From the NCBI RefSeq assembly GCF_000014185.1, contig NC_008148.1, positions 2,832,001 to 2,896,000 on the forward strand: DNA of 64,000 bases. The letters are read 5' to 3'. The stretch comes from Rubrobacter xylanophilus DSM 9941. GTDB lineage: Bacteria; Actinomycetota; Rubrobacteria; Rubrobacterales; Rubrobacteraceae. Position 1 is the stretch's first letter. Every line of letters starts with the position of its first letter. A program made the position numbers and the translations under genes. Of the stretch, positions 24,943 to 32,551 are shown piece by piece. The notes beneath the pieces were generated by a model that saw nothing but the letters and a program-made list of their open reading frames with translations, did not search any database and was not told where the DNA came from.

Positions 24943-24966
24943 AGGAGGCGGCGAAGGCCGCCTCCT
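24943..24966 (+). repeat. Second perfect hairpin between iclR and hyi
   Basis: 10-bp perfect inverted repeat (AGGAGGCGGC, loop GAAG, then its complement), 18 nt after the first hairpin. No T-run. May be a tandem terminator or an mRNA-stability element. The remaining bases up to the hyi promoter show nothing else. Confidence 0.5.
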
Positions 24967-25062
24967 CGACCTCCTCCCCCCCGTCACCCGCCTCCCGCCG
25001 GCGCCCGCACACGGGCAAAGCCCCGGAGACCACCGCGCCCCCAAGCCCCCAGGAACCCGCGC

Positions 25063-25092
25063 TTGACGCCGGACGGCCGCCCGCTGTAGAAT
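25063..25092 (+). promoter_or_regulatory. Promoter of the hyi-glxR-gcl operon
   Basis: TTGACG at 25063-25068, 18-nt spacer, TAGAAT at 25087-25092. Same spacing as the purine operon promoter. Confidence 0.65.
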
Positions 25093-25093
25093 G

Positions 25094-25110
25094 CTTCCAC
25101 TAAACGGAAG
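25094..25110 (+). promoter_or_regulatory. Putative IclR-type operator B
   Basis: CTTCC-N7-GGAAG, a perfect 5-bp inverted repeat starting 1 nt after the -10 box and covering the expected transcription start. It is the most symmetric of four similar sites at the promoters of the NCS1 gene, the purine operon, iclR and this operon. Confidence 0.55.
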
Positions 25111-25143
25111 ATAAGTTCTATATGGTGATAGAAAGGGGATAAG

Positions 25144-25956
25144 GTGAGGTTCTGCGCGAACGTCTCCATCTTGTTCGGGGAGGTGCCGTTTCTCGAGCGG
25201 TTCGGGAGGGCGAGGGAGGCGGGCTTCTCGGCGGTGGAGTTCTGGTGGCCTTCCGGGGAGGAGCTTGCGGAGGTGGAGTCGGCGGTACGGGAGGCGGGGC
25301 TCGAGGTGGCGCTCTTCAACTTCGACGCCGGGGACATGCCCGGCGGGGACAGGGGGCTCCTGAGCGACCCGGACCGGGTGGAGCGGTTCCGGGAGAACGT
25401 GCCGGTGGCGCTGGAGCTCGCGGGGAGGCTCGGGTGCAGGAGGCTGAACGCGCTCGTGGGGCACCGGCTCGAGGGGATGGGGTTAGAGGAGCAGCTCGCG
25501 CTGGCGCGCGAGAGCGTTGCTTGGGCCGCGGAGAGGGCGGCGGAGCGGGGGGCGGAGGTCATGATCGAGGCGGTCAACACCTTCGAGAACGGGCCGTACC
25601 TGCTCAGCAGGACGGAGGAGGCGGCGGCGTTCGTCCGGAGCGTGGGCCGGGAGAACGTCCGGCTGCAGTACGACGTCTACCACATGCAGCGGATGGAGGG
25701 TAACCTCACGGAGAACCTGCGGCGGCACAGGGGCTTGATCGGGCACGTGCAGGTCGCGGACTCGCCGGGCCGCGGGGAGCCGGGGACCGGGGAGATCAAC
25801 TACCGCTACGTGCTCGGGGTGCTGGAGGGGCTGGGCTACGGCGGCTACGTGGGCCTGGAGTACAGGCCGACCACGGAGACGACCGGGGAGAGCCTGGCCT
25901 GGCTGCCGCGGGAGCTGCGCGGCGGCGACGTGAGGGTAGAGGAGCTCGAACTCTAG
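25144..25956 (+). CDS. hyi: Hydroxypyruvate isomerase
   Basis: 270 residues, xylose-isomerase-like TIM barrel: R-F-C-A-N-V-S-I-L-F at the start, F-W-W-P in the second strand, G-L-E-V-A-L-F-N-F-D-A-G-D, E-A-V-N-T-F and L-Q-Y-D-V-Y-H-M-Q. Metal-binding Glu and Asp/His residues are in place. It interconverts hydroxypyruvate and tartronate semialdehyde, the product of Gcl. GTG start; AAAGGGG lies about 7 nt upstream. First gene of the glyoxylate-utilisation operon. Confidence 0.92.
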   Translation: MRFCANVSILFGEVPFLERFGRAREAGFSAVEFWWPSGEELAEVESAVREAGLEVALFNFDAGDMPGGDRGLLSDPDRVERFRENVPVALELAGRLGCRRLNALVGHRLEGMGLEEQLALARESVAWAAERAAERGAEVMIEAVNTFENGPYLLSRTEEAAAFVRSVGRENVRLQYDVYHMQRMEGNLTENLRRHRGLIGHVQVADSPGRGEPGTGEINYRYVLGVLEGLGYGGYVGLEYRPTTETTGESLAWLPRELRGGDVRVEELEL

Positions 25957-25972
25957 GAGGAGGGTACTTCCT

Positions 25973-26866
25973 ATGGCGGAGAAGGTAGGGTTCATAGGGC
26001 TTGGGATCATGGGACGGCCGATGGCCGAGAACCTCATAAGAGCAGGCTACAGCCTCACCGTCCACAACCGCACCCACCAGAAGGCCGAAGAGTTTGCGCA
26101 ACAGACCGGGGCACGCACCGCAAAGAGCCCCAAAGAGGTCGCCGGCCAGAGCGACATCATCATCACCATGCTCCCAGACTCCCCCGACGTAGAGAGCGTC
26201 GTCGCCGGGGAGGGCGGGGTGCTCGAGGGGATGAGGGAGGGCTCCCTTCTCATCGACATGTCCACCATCTCCCCGGTCGTGGCCAGGCAGCTTGCCGCAA
26301 AGGCCAGGGAGAGGGGCGCCTCGATGCTGGATGCCCCGGTCTCCGGGGGAGACGTCGGGGCGCGGGAAGGGACGCTCTCCATCATGGTGGGAGGCAGCGA
26401 GGAGGACTTCGGGAGGGCAAGGCCCCTCTTTGAGGTGATGGGCAAGACCGTAACCCATGTTGGCCCCAGCGGTGCGGGGCAAATCGTGAAGGCGGCAAAC
26501 CAGATCGTGGTTGGGCTCACCATAGAGGCTGTGTGCGAGGCTCTGGTGCTTGGCTTGAGGGGAGGGGTCGAGCCGCAGAAGATCTTTGAGGTTCTCTGTG
26601 GGGGGTTGGCGGCAAACAGGGTCATGGAGGTCAAGCGAGAGAAGTTCCTCTCCAGGGACTTCCGGCCGGGCTTCAGGGCCGAGCTGCACCACAAGGACCT
26701 CGGGATAGCGCTCGCCGCGGGCAGGGAGTACGGCGTGGCGCTCCCCGTCACCGCGGTGGTGGATCAGCTGCTGCTAGCGATGAGGAGGAAGGGCTGGGGC
26801 GGCGAGGACCACTCGGCGCTCCTCAGGATCATAGAGGACCTCTCCGGAGACGGCGCGGGGGAATAG
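25973..26866 (+). CDS. glxR: Tartronate semialdehyde reductase
   Basis: 297 residues, beta-hydroxyacid dehydrogenase family. NAD(P)-binding G-L-G-I-M-G-R-P-M-A-x-N at the start, D-A-P-V-S-G-G-D-x-G-A substrate loop near 120, G-x-G-Q-I-V-K-A-A-N-Q with the catalytic lysine near 170, and K-D-L-x-I-A-L further on. Reduces tartronate semialdehyde to D-glycerate. AGGAGG lies 10 nt before the ATG. In order hyi-glxR-gcl, as in many actinobacteria. Confidence 0.93.
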   Translation: MAEKVGFIGLGIMGRPMAENLIRAGYSLTVHNRTHQKAEEFAQQTGARTAKSPKEVAGQSDIIITMLPDSPDVESVVAGEGGVLEGMREGSLLIDMSTISPVVARQLAAKARERGASMLDAPVSGGDVGAREGTLSIMVGGSEEDFGRARPLFEVMGKTVTHVGPSGAGQIVKAANQIVVGLTIEAVCEALVLGLRGGVEPQKIFEVLCGGLAANRVMEVKREKFLSRDFRPGFRAELHHKDLGIALAAGREYGVALPVTAVVDQLLLAMRRKGWGGEDHSALLRIIEDLSGDGAGE

Positions 26867-26877
26867 GAGGAGAGAAG

Positions 26878-28629
26878 ATGGCCCGGATGGGCGTGATGGA
26901 CGCGGTGGTGAAGGTGCTCGAGGACGAGGGCGTCGAGGTGGCCTTCGGGGTCCCGGGGGCGGCGATCCTGCCGCTGTACAAGGCCCTCAGCAAGTCCCGC
27001 CGGATAAGGCACTACTCCGTGCGGCACGAGGAGGGCGGCACGCACGCGGCCGACGGGTACGCGCGGGTCACGGGCAGGGTCGGGGTCAACATCGGGACCA
27101 GCGGCCCCGCCGGCACTAACATGATCACGGGCCTCTACACCGCGATGGCCGACTCCATCCCGATGGTCTGCATCACCGGGCAGGCCCCCACGGGCGTGCT
27201 GCACAAGGAGGCCTTCCAGGCGGTGGACATCGTGGAGATCGCCCGCCCGGTGACCAAGTGGGCCGTGCAGGTCAAAGAGCCCGCCCAGCTCGTCTGGACC
27301 TTCCGGGAGGCGTTCCGGATCGCGCGGGAGGGACGCCCGGGCCCGGTGCTCGTGGACCTGCCGCTCGACGTTCAGAGGTCCCCCCTCGAGGTGGACTTCG
27401 ACCCCCGCCGCGACGGCCCGCTCCCCTTCGAGAGGCCGGCGCCCGGCTCCGGGGCCATCCGCGAGGCGCTCGCCATGATCCTCGCCGCCGAGCGCCCCAT
27501 CCTCATGCCCGGCGGCGGGGTCATCCTCGCCGGCGCCTCGGAGGAGCTCGTCGAGCTCGCCGAGTACCTGCAGGTCCCCGTGAGCCCCACCTACATGGGG
27601 AAGGGCGCTATCCCGGAGGACCACCCCCTCTACATGGGGACCGTCGGCATCCAGACCAGCCAGCGCTACGCCAACGCCCTCTTCCTGGAGAGCGACCTGG
27701 TCGTCGGGATCGGCAACCGCTGGGCCGAGCGCCACACCGGAGACCTCGACGTCTACCGGGGGAACAGGAAGTTCGTGCACATAGACATAGACCCCCGCCA
27801 GATCGGGCGCGTCTTCCCGCCGGACCTCGGCATCGTCTCCGACGCGAAGCTCGCCCTCCGGGCCCTCCTCGAGGCGGCCTGGGCCACCACCCCGCCGCGC
27901 GAGCCCGGACCCTGGGTGCGGCGGGTGGAGGAGCTGCGCTCCACGCTGCTGCGCAGGGACGACTTCGACAGCGCGCCCGTAAAGCCCCAGCGCGTCTTCC
28001 GGGAGCTGAACGAGTTCTTCGACGAGGACACCATCTTCGTGACCGCCATCGGGCTCTACCAGATCTTCTCCGGCCAGTTCCAGAAGACCTACAGGCCCCG
28101 CCACTACCTGTGCTGCGGGCAGGCGGGCCCGCTGGGCTGGGAGGTCCCGGCCTGCCTCGGGGCCAAGCTCGGCCGGCCCGAGAAGCTCGTCGTCGGCGTG
28201 GTGGGCGACTACTCCTTCCAGTTCCTCATGGAGGAGGTCGCCGTCGCCGCCCAGTACCGCGTCCCCTACGTCCTGGTGATGATCAACAACGCCTACATGG
28301 GCCTGATCCGGCAGGGCGAGCTGCCCTACGGCATGAACTTCGCGGTCGACCTCGGCTACAGCGGCCCCGAGAGCGAGTACGGCATAGACCACGTGGGTAT
28401 CATGGAGGCCATGGGGGCCCTGGGACGCCGGGTGAGGCGGCCCGAGGAGATAAGGGACGCCCTCCGCTGGGCGGTGCGCGCCAGCGAGGAGCGGCGCGTG
28501 CCGGCGCTCGTGGAGGTGATGGTCGAGCGGGAGACCAACGCGGCGATGGGCCCCTCCATAGACAAGATCCGGGAGTACGAGCCGGTGTTGGACCGCCTCC
28601 CGGCGGCCCAGGCGGCGGAAGGGAGCTAG
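26878..28629 (+). CDS. gcl: Glyoxylate carboligase (ThDP enzyme)
   Basis: Condenses two glyoxylate to tartronate semialdehyde and CO2. 583 residues aligning end to end with E. coli Gcl from memory (F-G-V-P-G-A-A-I near 23, G-T-S-G-P-A-G-T-x-M-I-T, C-G-Q-A-G-P-L-G-W, and the ThDP motif G-D-Y-S-F-Q-F ... N-N-A-Y-M-G-L-I-R-Q). Odd point: E. coli Gcl has Val51 (H-V-E-G) where other ThDP enzymes have the activating Glu; here residue 51 is Glu (H-E-E-G). GGAGGAG precedes the ATG. The glycerate kinase start overlaps the stop by 1 nt. Confidence 0.92.
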   Translation: MARMGVMDAVVKVLEDEGVEVAFGVPGAAILPLYKALSKSRRIRHYSVRHEEGGTHAADGYARVTGRVGVNIGTSGPAGTNMITGLYTAMADSIPMVCITGQAPTGVLHKEAFQAVDIVEIARPVTKWAVQVKEPAQLVWTFREAFRIAREGRPGPVLVDLPLDVQRSPLEVDFDPRRDGPLPFERPAPGSGAIREALAMILAAERPILMPGGGVILAGASEELVELAEYLQVPVSPTYMGKGAIPEDHPLYMGTVGIQTSQRYANALFLESDLVVGIGNRWAERHTGDLDVYRGNRKFVHIDIDPRQIGRVFPPDLGIVSDAKLALRALLEAAWATTPPREPGPWVRRVEELRSTLLRRDDFDSAPVKPQRVFRELNEFFDEDTIFVTAIGLYQIFSGQFQKTYRPRHYLCCGQAGPLGWEVPACLGAKLGRPEKLVVGVVGDYSFQFLMEEVAVAAQYRVPYVLVMINNAYMGLIRQGELPYGMNFAVDLGYSGPESEYGIDHVGIMEAMGALGRRVRRPEEIRDALRWAVRASEERRVPALVEVMVERETNAAMGPSIDKIREYEPVLDRLPAAQAAEGS

Positions 28630-29915
28630 TGGAAGCGGACCTCAGGGAGATCCTGCGCGCCGGCCTCGCCGCCGCCGACCCCGCCAGAGCGGTGCGGCGC
28701 CACCTCCGCGTCGGGGACGGCGAGGTCTTGGCGGGCGGCGAGCGTCTGCGGCCCCGCAGGATCTACGTCGTCGCCGCCGGCAAGGCCGCGGGGGCGATGG
28801 CGCGGGCCGCGGAGCAGATCCTCGGCGACCGCCTCTCCGGCGGCCTCGTCGTGACCAAGGACGGACACCGGCCCGGCCCAAAGACCCTGAAGACCCTCTA
28901 CGCCTCCCACCCCGAGCCCGACGGGCGGGGCCTCCAAGCCGCCCGGAGCGTCGCCGGGCTCGCCTCCTCCCTCGGCGAGGGCGACCTGCTCCTCGCCCTC
29001 GTCTCCGGCGGGGCCTCGGCCCTGCTCGCCGACCCGGCGGAGGGGATAGGGCTCGAGGAGCTCAAGCGCCTCACCGGCGACCTCCTGCGCAGCGGCGCCG
29101 ACATCGGCGAGATAAACGCCGTCAGAAAGCACGTCTCCACCCTCAAGGGCGGCGGGCTGGCCCGGCTCGCCTCCCCCGCCCGCGTCCTCGCCCTCCTGCT
29201 CTCCGACGTGGTCGGCGACGACATCTCCTCCATAGCCAGCGGCCCCACCGCCCCCGACCCCACCACCCTGGAGGACGCCCGGGAGGTCCTCCGCCGCTAC
29301 GGCATAGACCCCCCGGAAGGCGTCGCCCGGCGCCTCCGGGAGGGCCCCGAGACCCCCAAGCCGGAAGACCCCCTGTTCCGGCGCGTGACCAACGTGGTGT
29401 GCGGCGGCGGGCGGGCCTCCGTCGAGGCCGCGACCCGGAGGGCCCGGGAGCTCGGCTACGGAGCGCTCTTGCTCTCCACGACCCTCACCGGCGAGGCCCG
29501 CGGGGCCGCCGCGGTGCACGCCGCCATGGTCCGGGAGGCGCTCGCGAGCGGCAACCCCTCCCCTCCCCCCTGCGCCCTGCTCAGCGGCGGGGAGCTCACC
29601 GTTAGCGTCCGCGGCGCCGGCACCGGCGGCCCGAACCAGGAGTTCTGCCTGGCGCTCGCGGTCGAGCTGGAGGGCGTGGCGGGCTGGGCGGCCTTCTCCG
29701 CCGACACCGACGGGCAGGACGGGCCCACCGGCGCCGCCGGCGGGCTGGTGGACGGAGAGACCGCCCGGAGGGCCAGAGAGGCGGGCATAGACCCCCGGGA
29801 GGCGCTCGACCGGAACGACGCCCACGCCGCGCTCGCGGCGGCCGGGGCGCTCCTCGAGACCGGCCCCACCGGCACCAACGTGAACGACCTCCGGGCCGTC
29901 CTCGTCCGGCCGTGA
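28629..29915 (+). CDS. Glycerate 2-kinase (MOFRL/GckA type)
   Basis: 428 residues. Type II glycerate kinase: N-terminal DUF4147 domain with A-A-G-K-A-A-G-A-M-A, V-T-K-D-G-H, L-V-S-G-G-A-S-A-L and L-S-D-V-V-G-D-D, then the MOFRL domain with S-G-G-E-L-T-V-S-V, G-G-P-N-Q-E-F and D-T-D-G-Q-D-G-P-T-G-A-A-G-G. Phosphorylates glycerate, in this family usually to 2-phosphoglycerate, the exit into glycolysis. GTG shares one base with the gcl stop. It completes the route from glyoxylate. Confidence 0.93.
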   Translation: MEADLREILRAGLAAADPARAVRRHLRVGDGEVLAGGERLRPRRIYVVAAGKAAGAMARAAEQILGDRLSGGLVVTKDGHRPGPKTLKTLYASHPEPDGRGLQAARSVAGLASSLGEGDLLLALVSGGASALLADPAEGIGLEELKRLTGDLLRSGADIGEINAVRKHVSTLKGGGLARLASPARVLALLLSDVVGDDISSIASGPTAPDPTTLEDAREVLRRYGIDPPEGVARRLREGPETPKPEDPLFRRVTNVVCGGGRASVEAATRRARELGYGALLLSTTLTGEARGAAAVHAAMVREALASGNPSPPPCALLSGGELTVSVRGAGTGGPNQEFCLALAVELEGVAGWAAFSADTDGQDGPTGAAGGLVDGETARRAREAGIDPREALDRNDAHAALAAAGALLETGPTGTNVNDLRAVLVRP

Positions 29916-30283
29916 GACCGCCGCGGGCGAGCGTCGTAATCCCGGCGCTGAACGAGGAGCGCTGCATCGGGGGGCTGCTCGCCGACCTCACCACCGGGAG
30001 GGCGGGGCGGCCGCCCGGCGAGGTGCTGGTGGTCGACGCCGGGTCCGCGGACGGGACGGCGGAGGTCGCGCGGGGCTTCACCGGCGTGCGGGTGCTCCGC
30101 GGCGAGCCGCCGCCGGCCAAGGGGCGGAACCTGGGCGCCGCCGCCGCTTCGGGGGACCTGCTCGTGTTCCTGGACGCCGACGTGCGTCTGGAGGAGGGCT
30201 TTCTGGACCGGTTCTTCGCCCTCGGCAGGTTCCGGTGGGCCAACCGGTTGGACTACCCGTTCAGGCGCCACCGGCTCTCCTGA
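29912..30283 (+). CDS. Truncated family-2 glycosyltransferase
   Basis: 123 residues, only the N-terminal half of a GT-A glycosyltransferase: S-V-V-I-P-A-L-N-E-E-R-C-I, D-A-G-S-A-D-G-T, A-K-G-R-N-x-G, and the D-A-D metal motif with F-L-D-A-D-V. Full enzymes are about 220 residues or more and carry a G-x-x-x-R-R acceptor region that is missing here; instead the frame ends in an Arg-rich tail. GTG overlaps the glycerate kinase stop. Most likely a decayed or cut-down gene at the operon end, though a short product could still be made. Confidence 0.6.
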   Translation: MRPPRASVVIPALNEERCIGGLLADLTTGRAGRPPGEVLVVDAGSADGTAEVARGFTGVRVLRGEPPPAKGRNLGAAAASGDLLVFLDADVRLEEGFLDRFFALGRFRWANRLDYPFRRHRLS

Positions 30284-30324
30284 GGCGCTTTTCTGCCCGT
30301 GCCCGGTGTGTTAGCTTAAAGAGG

Positions 30325-31815
30325 ATGGAAGCGTCGCGGCAGGTAAGGGTCAGGTACGCCCCCAGCCCCACGGGCAGGCTCCACGTCGGCGGGGTGCGCA
30401 CCGCGCTCTTCAACTGGCTCTTCGCCCGCAAGCACGGCGGGGTCTTCATCCTCCGCATAGAGGACACCGACCTCGAGCGCTCCACCGAGGAGTCCGTCGA
30501 GCAGCTCAAGCGGTCGCTGCGGTGGATAGGGCTGGACTGGGACGAGGGCCCCGACGTCGGCGGCCCCCACGCCCCCTACCGGCAGACCGAGCGCCTCGAG
30601 CTCTACCGGCGGGCCGCGCGGCGGCTGCTGGAGTCCGGGGCCGCCTACTACGACTTCGCCACCCCCGAGGAGCTCACCCGGTTCCGCCAGCGGGCGCGCG
30701 CCGAGGGGCGACCGCCCATCTACACCGGCGGCCCCTACCGCGAAATGGACCCCGAGGAGGCCCTCCGGCGGGTCAGGATGGGCGAGCCGCACACCGTGCG
30801 CTTCAAGACCCCGCGCGAGGGGCGGACCGTCTTCGAGGACATCATCCGCGGCCCGGTGGGCTTCGAGAACGCCACCATCGAGGACTTCGTCCTCCTGAAG
30901 TCCACCGGCACCCCCACCTACAACTTCGCCGCGGCCGTCGACGACGCCGAGATGCAGATAACCCACGTCATCCGGGGCGACGACCACATCTCCAACACCC
31001 CGCGGCAGATCATGATCCACCGCGCCCTGGGGCATGAGCTGCCCGCCTTCGCCCACGTCCCGCAGGTGCTCGGCCCGGACAGGAAGAAGCTCTCCAAGCG
31101 CCACGGCGCCGCCAGCGTGGAGGACTTCGCCGAGCAGGGCATCCTCCCCGAGGCGCTCTTCAACTACCTGGCGCTGCTCGGCGCGGGGTACGCCGCCGAC
31201 GAGGAGATCTTCGCCCCCGAGGAGCTGGCCGAGCGCTTCCGGCTGGAGAAGGTCAGCGGCAACCCGGCGATCTTCGACGAGCAGAAGCTCCTGGCCATAA
31301 ACGCCGTCTACATCCGCCGCAAGAGCCCCGAGGAGCTGGCGATGCTGGCCGCGCCGATGCTCTCCGAGCGGGGGGTGGCGGACGCCGGGGAGCTGGAGCG
31401 GGACATGCCGCGGCTCGTCAGGATAATGGAGCTCCTGCGGGAGCGGCTGCAGCGCACCACGGATATCCCGGAGGCCGCAGGCTACTTCTACGGCGAGAGG
31501 CTGGACTACGACCGGGAGCAGTTCGAGAAGCAGTTCGGCAAGGAGTTCGTCCGCGAGAACCTGCCCGAGCTCTACAGGCGGCTGAAGGCGCTCCCGGAGT
31601 GGACCGCCGACGCCATAGAGTCCTGCGTCCGGGGCCTGGCCGCCGAGAAGGAGAAGGGGGCGCGGCACCTGATACACCCCCTGCGCTTCGCCACCACCGG
31701 GCGCACGGTGAGCGCCGGGCTCTTCGAGACGATGGAGCTCATAGGGCGGGAGCGCTGCCTGCTCCGGATAGCCGACGTCCTGGAGCGCCTCCAGAGCCCG
31801 GAGAGAAGCCTTTGA
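30325..31815 (+). CDS. gltX: Glutamyl-tRNA synthetase
   Basis: 496 residues, class I synthetase. HIGH-type motif in P-S-P-T-G-R-L-H-V-G-G, G-D-D-H-I-S-N-T-P-R-Q in the Rossmann fold, K-L-S-K-R as the KMSKS motif, and a C-terminal anticodon-binding helix cage. Charges tRNA-Glu, a gene for which follows 43 nt later. AGAGG directly abuts the ATG, too close to act as a ribosome site; TAGCTT at 30312-30317 with TTTTCT 17 nt before it would give a nearly leaderless message. Confidence 0.95.
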   Translation: MEASRQVRVRYAPSPTGRLHVGGVRTALFNWLFARKHGGVFILRIEDTDLERSTEESVEQLKRSLRWIGLDWDEGPDVGGPHAPYRQTERLELYRRAARRLLESGAAYYDFATPEELTRFRQRARAEGRPPIYTGGPYREMDPEEALRRVRMGEPHTVRFKTPREGRTVFEDIIRGPVGFENATIEDFVLLKSTGTPTYNFAAAVDDAEMQITHVIRGDDHISNTPRQIMIHRALGHELPAFAHVPQVLGPDRKKLSKRHGAASVEDFAEQGILPEALFNYLALLGAGYAADEEIFAPEELAERFRLEKVSGNPAIFDEQKLLAINAVYIRRKSPEELAMLAAPMLSERGVADAGELERDMPRLVRIMELLRERLQRTTDIPEAAGYFYGERLDYDREQFEKQFGKEFVRENLPELYRRLKALPEWTADAIESCVRGLAAEKEKGARHLIHPLRFATTGRTVSAGLFETMELIGRERCLLRIADVLERLQSPERSL

Positions 31816-31857
31816 CTAACCCGCACGCATGGTCTAAACTCTCTGCCTGCGGCCCGG

Positions 31858-31930
31858 GGCCCCATCGTCTAGAGGCCTAGGACACCACCCTCTCAAGGTG
31901 GAGACACGGGTTCGAATCCCGTTGGGGTCA
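31858..31930 (+). tRNA. tRNA-Glu (anticodon CTC)
   Basis: Cloverleaf: 7-bp acceptor (31858-31864 with 31923-31929, one G-T pair), D-arm with GTCTAGAGGCCTAGGAC as in E. coli tRNA-Glu, anticodon loop CTCTCAA reading CTC, T-loop TTCGAAT. 73 nt, discriminator A, and CCA is not encoded. It follows gltX on the same strand. Confidence 0.95.
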
Positions 31931-31937
31931 CCGCACG

Positions 31938-31970
31938 AAAAGCCCGCCTCTTTTCGGAGGCGGGCTTTTT
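31938..31970 (+). terminator. Bidirectional rho-independent terminator
   Basis: Nine-bp GC stem (31942-31950 with 31957-31965), loop TTTTCG, with AAAA before and TTTTT after, so it works on both strands. It ends the tRNA-Glu transcript and, read on the minus strand, the PAP2-like gene whose stop codon lies in the T-run. Confidence 0.9.
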
Positions 31971-32532
31971 ACGCCAGGAGCAGCAGGGCGGATGCCGCCC
32001 CGACGGCGGTCCCGGCGAGCGCCTGCGCGGGGGTGTGGGCGCCGAGGGCGAGGCGCGCCCAGAGCACCGCCGGCAGGAGGGCGGCGAAGGGGAGCCCCCA
32101 CGGGCCGAACACGAGCAGCCCGGCGGTAGCGGCGTGTCCGGCCACCGCGCAGTGGGCGCTGGCCTTCCAGCGGAGCGTGAGCAGGGCGACCGCCGCGCTG
32201 GCCAGCCCCATGGAGAGGGTGAGGAGGAAGAGCTCCTCAGGCGCGTCCAGGGCCGCCAGGGCCCCCAGAAGCGCGGCGAAGGCCCCCATGAGGAAGGCCG
32301 CCGGCAGCGGGCGCTCCGCCCGGCCGGAGAGCCAGAAGTCCCCGGCGAGCCCGCGGCGGCGGAGCAGGAGCACGCACCCCGCCACGGCGGACGCGGCGAG
32401 CAGCTCGGCCGCGATGTACAGGAGGCCGCCGGGAAGCCCGGAGAGGGAGAGCGCCGCGGCGGCGTAGAGGGCGGTGAAGAGCGTGAAGGGGTTGAGAACG
32501 TCGGTCGCCGCGCGGGCCAGGCCGTTTCCCAT
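31969..32532 (-). CDS. PAP2-like membrane protein
   Basis: 187 residues with about six hydrophobic helices. K-A-S-A-H-C-A-V-A-G-H and R-L-A-L-G-A-H-T-P-A-Q near the C-terminus resemble the S-G-H and R-x-x-x-x-x-H-x-x-x-D phosphatase motifs of the PAP2 superfamily, with the last Asp replaced by Gln. It may be a divergent lipid phosphatase or an inactive relative. The ATG lies 9 nt from a TAGATT box, with no ribosome site, so the message appears leaderless. Confidence 0.65.
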   Translation of the reverse strand: MGNGLARAATDVLNPFTLFTALYAAAALSLSGLPGGLLYIAAELLAASAVAGCVLLLRRRGLAGDFWLSGRAERPLPAAFLMGAFAALLGALAALDAPEELFLLTLSMGLASAAVALLTLRWKASAHCAVAGHAATAGLLVFGPWGLPFAALLPAVLWARLALGAHTPAQALAGTAVGAASALLLLA

Positions 32533-32538
32533 AGAGGG

Positions 32539-32547
32539 TAGAATCTA
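32539..32547. promoter_or_regulatory. Overlapping divergent -10 boxes of two leaderless genes
   Basis: TAGAAT (plus, 32539-32544) is 7 nt before the GTG at 32552; TAGATT (minus, 32547-32542) is 9 nt before the ATG at 32532. The start codons are 19 nt apart and the two -10 boxes share three base pairs, so both promoters cannot be used at once on one DNA molecule. Confidence 0.55.
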
Positions 32548-32551
32548 GCAC

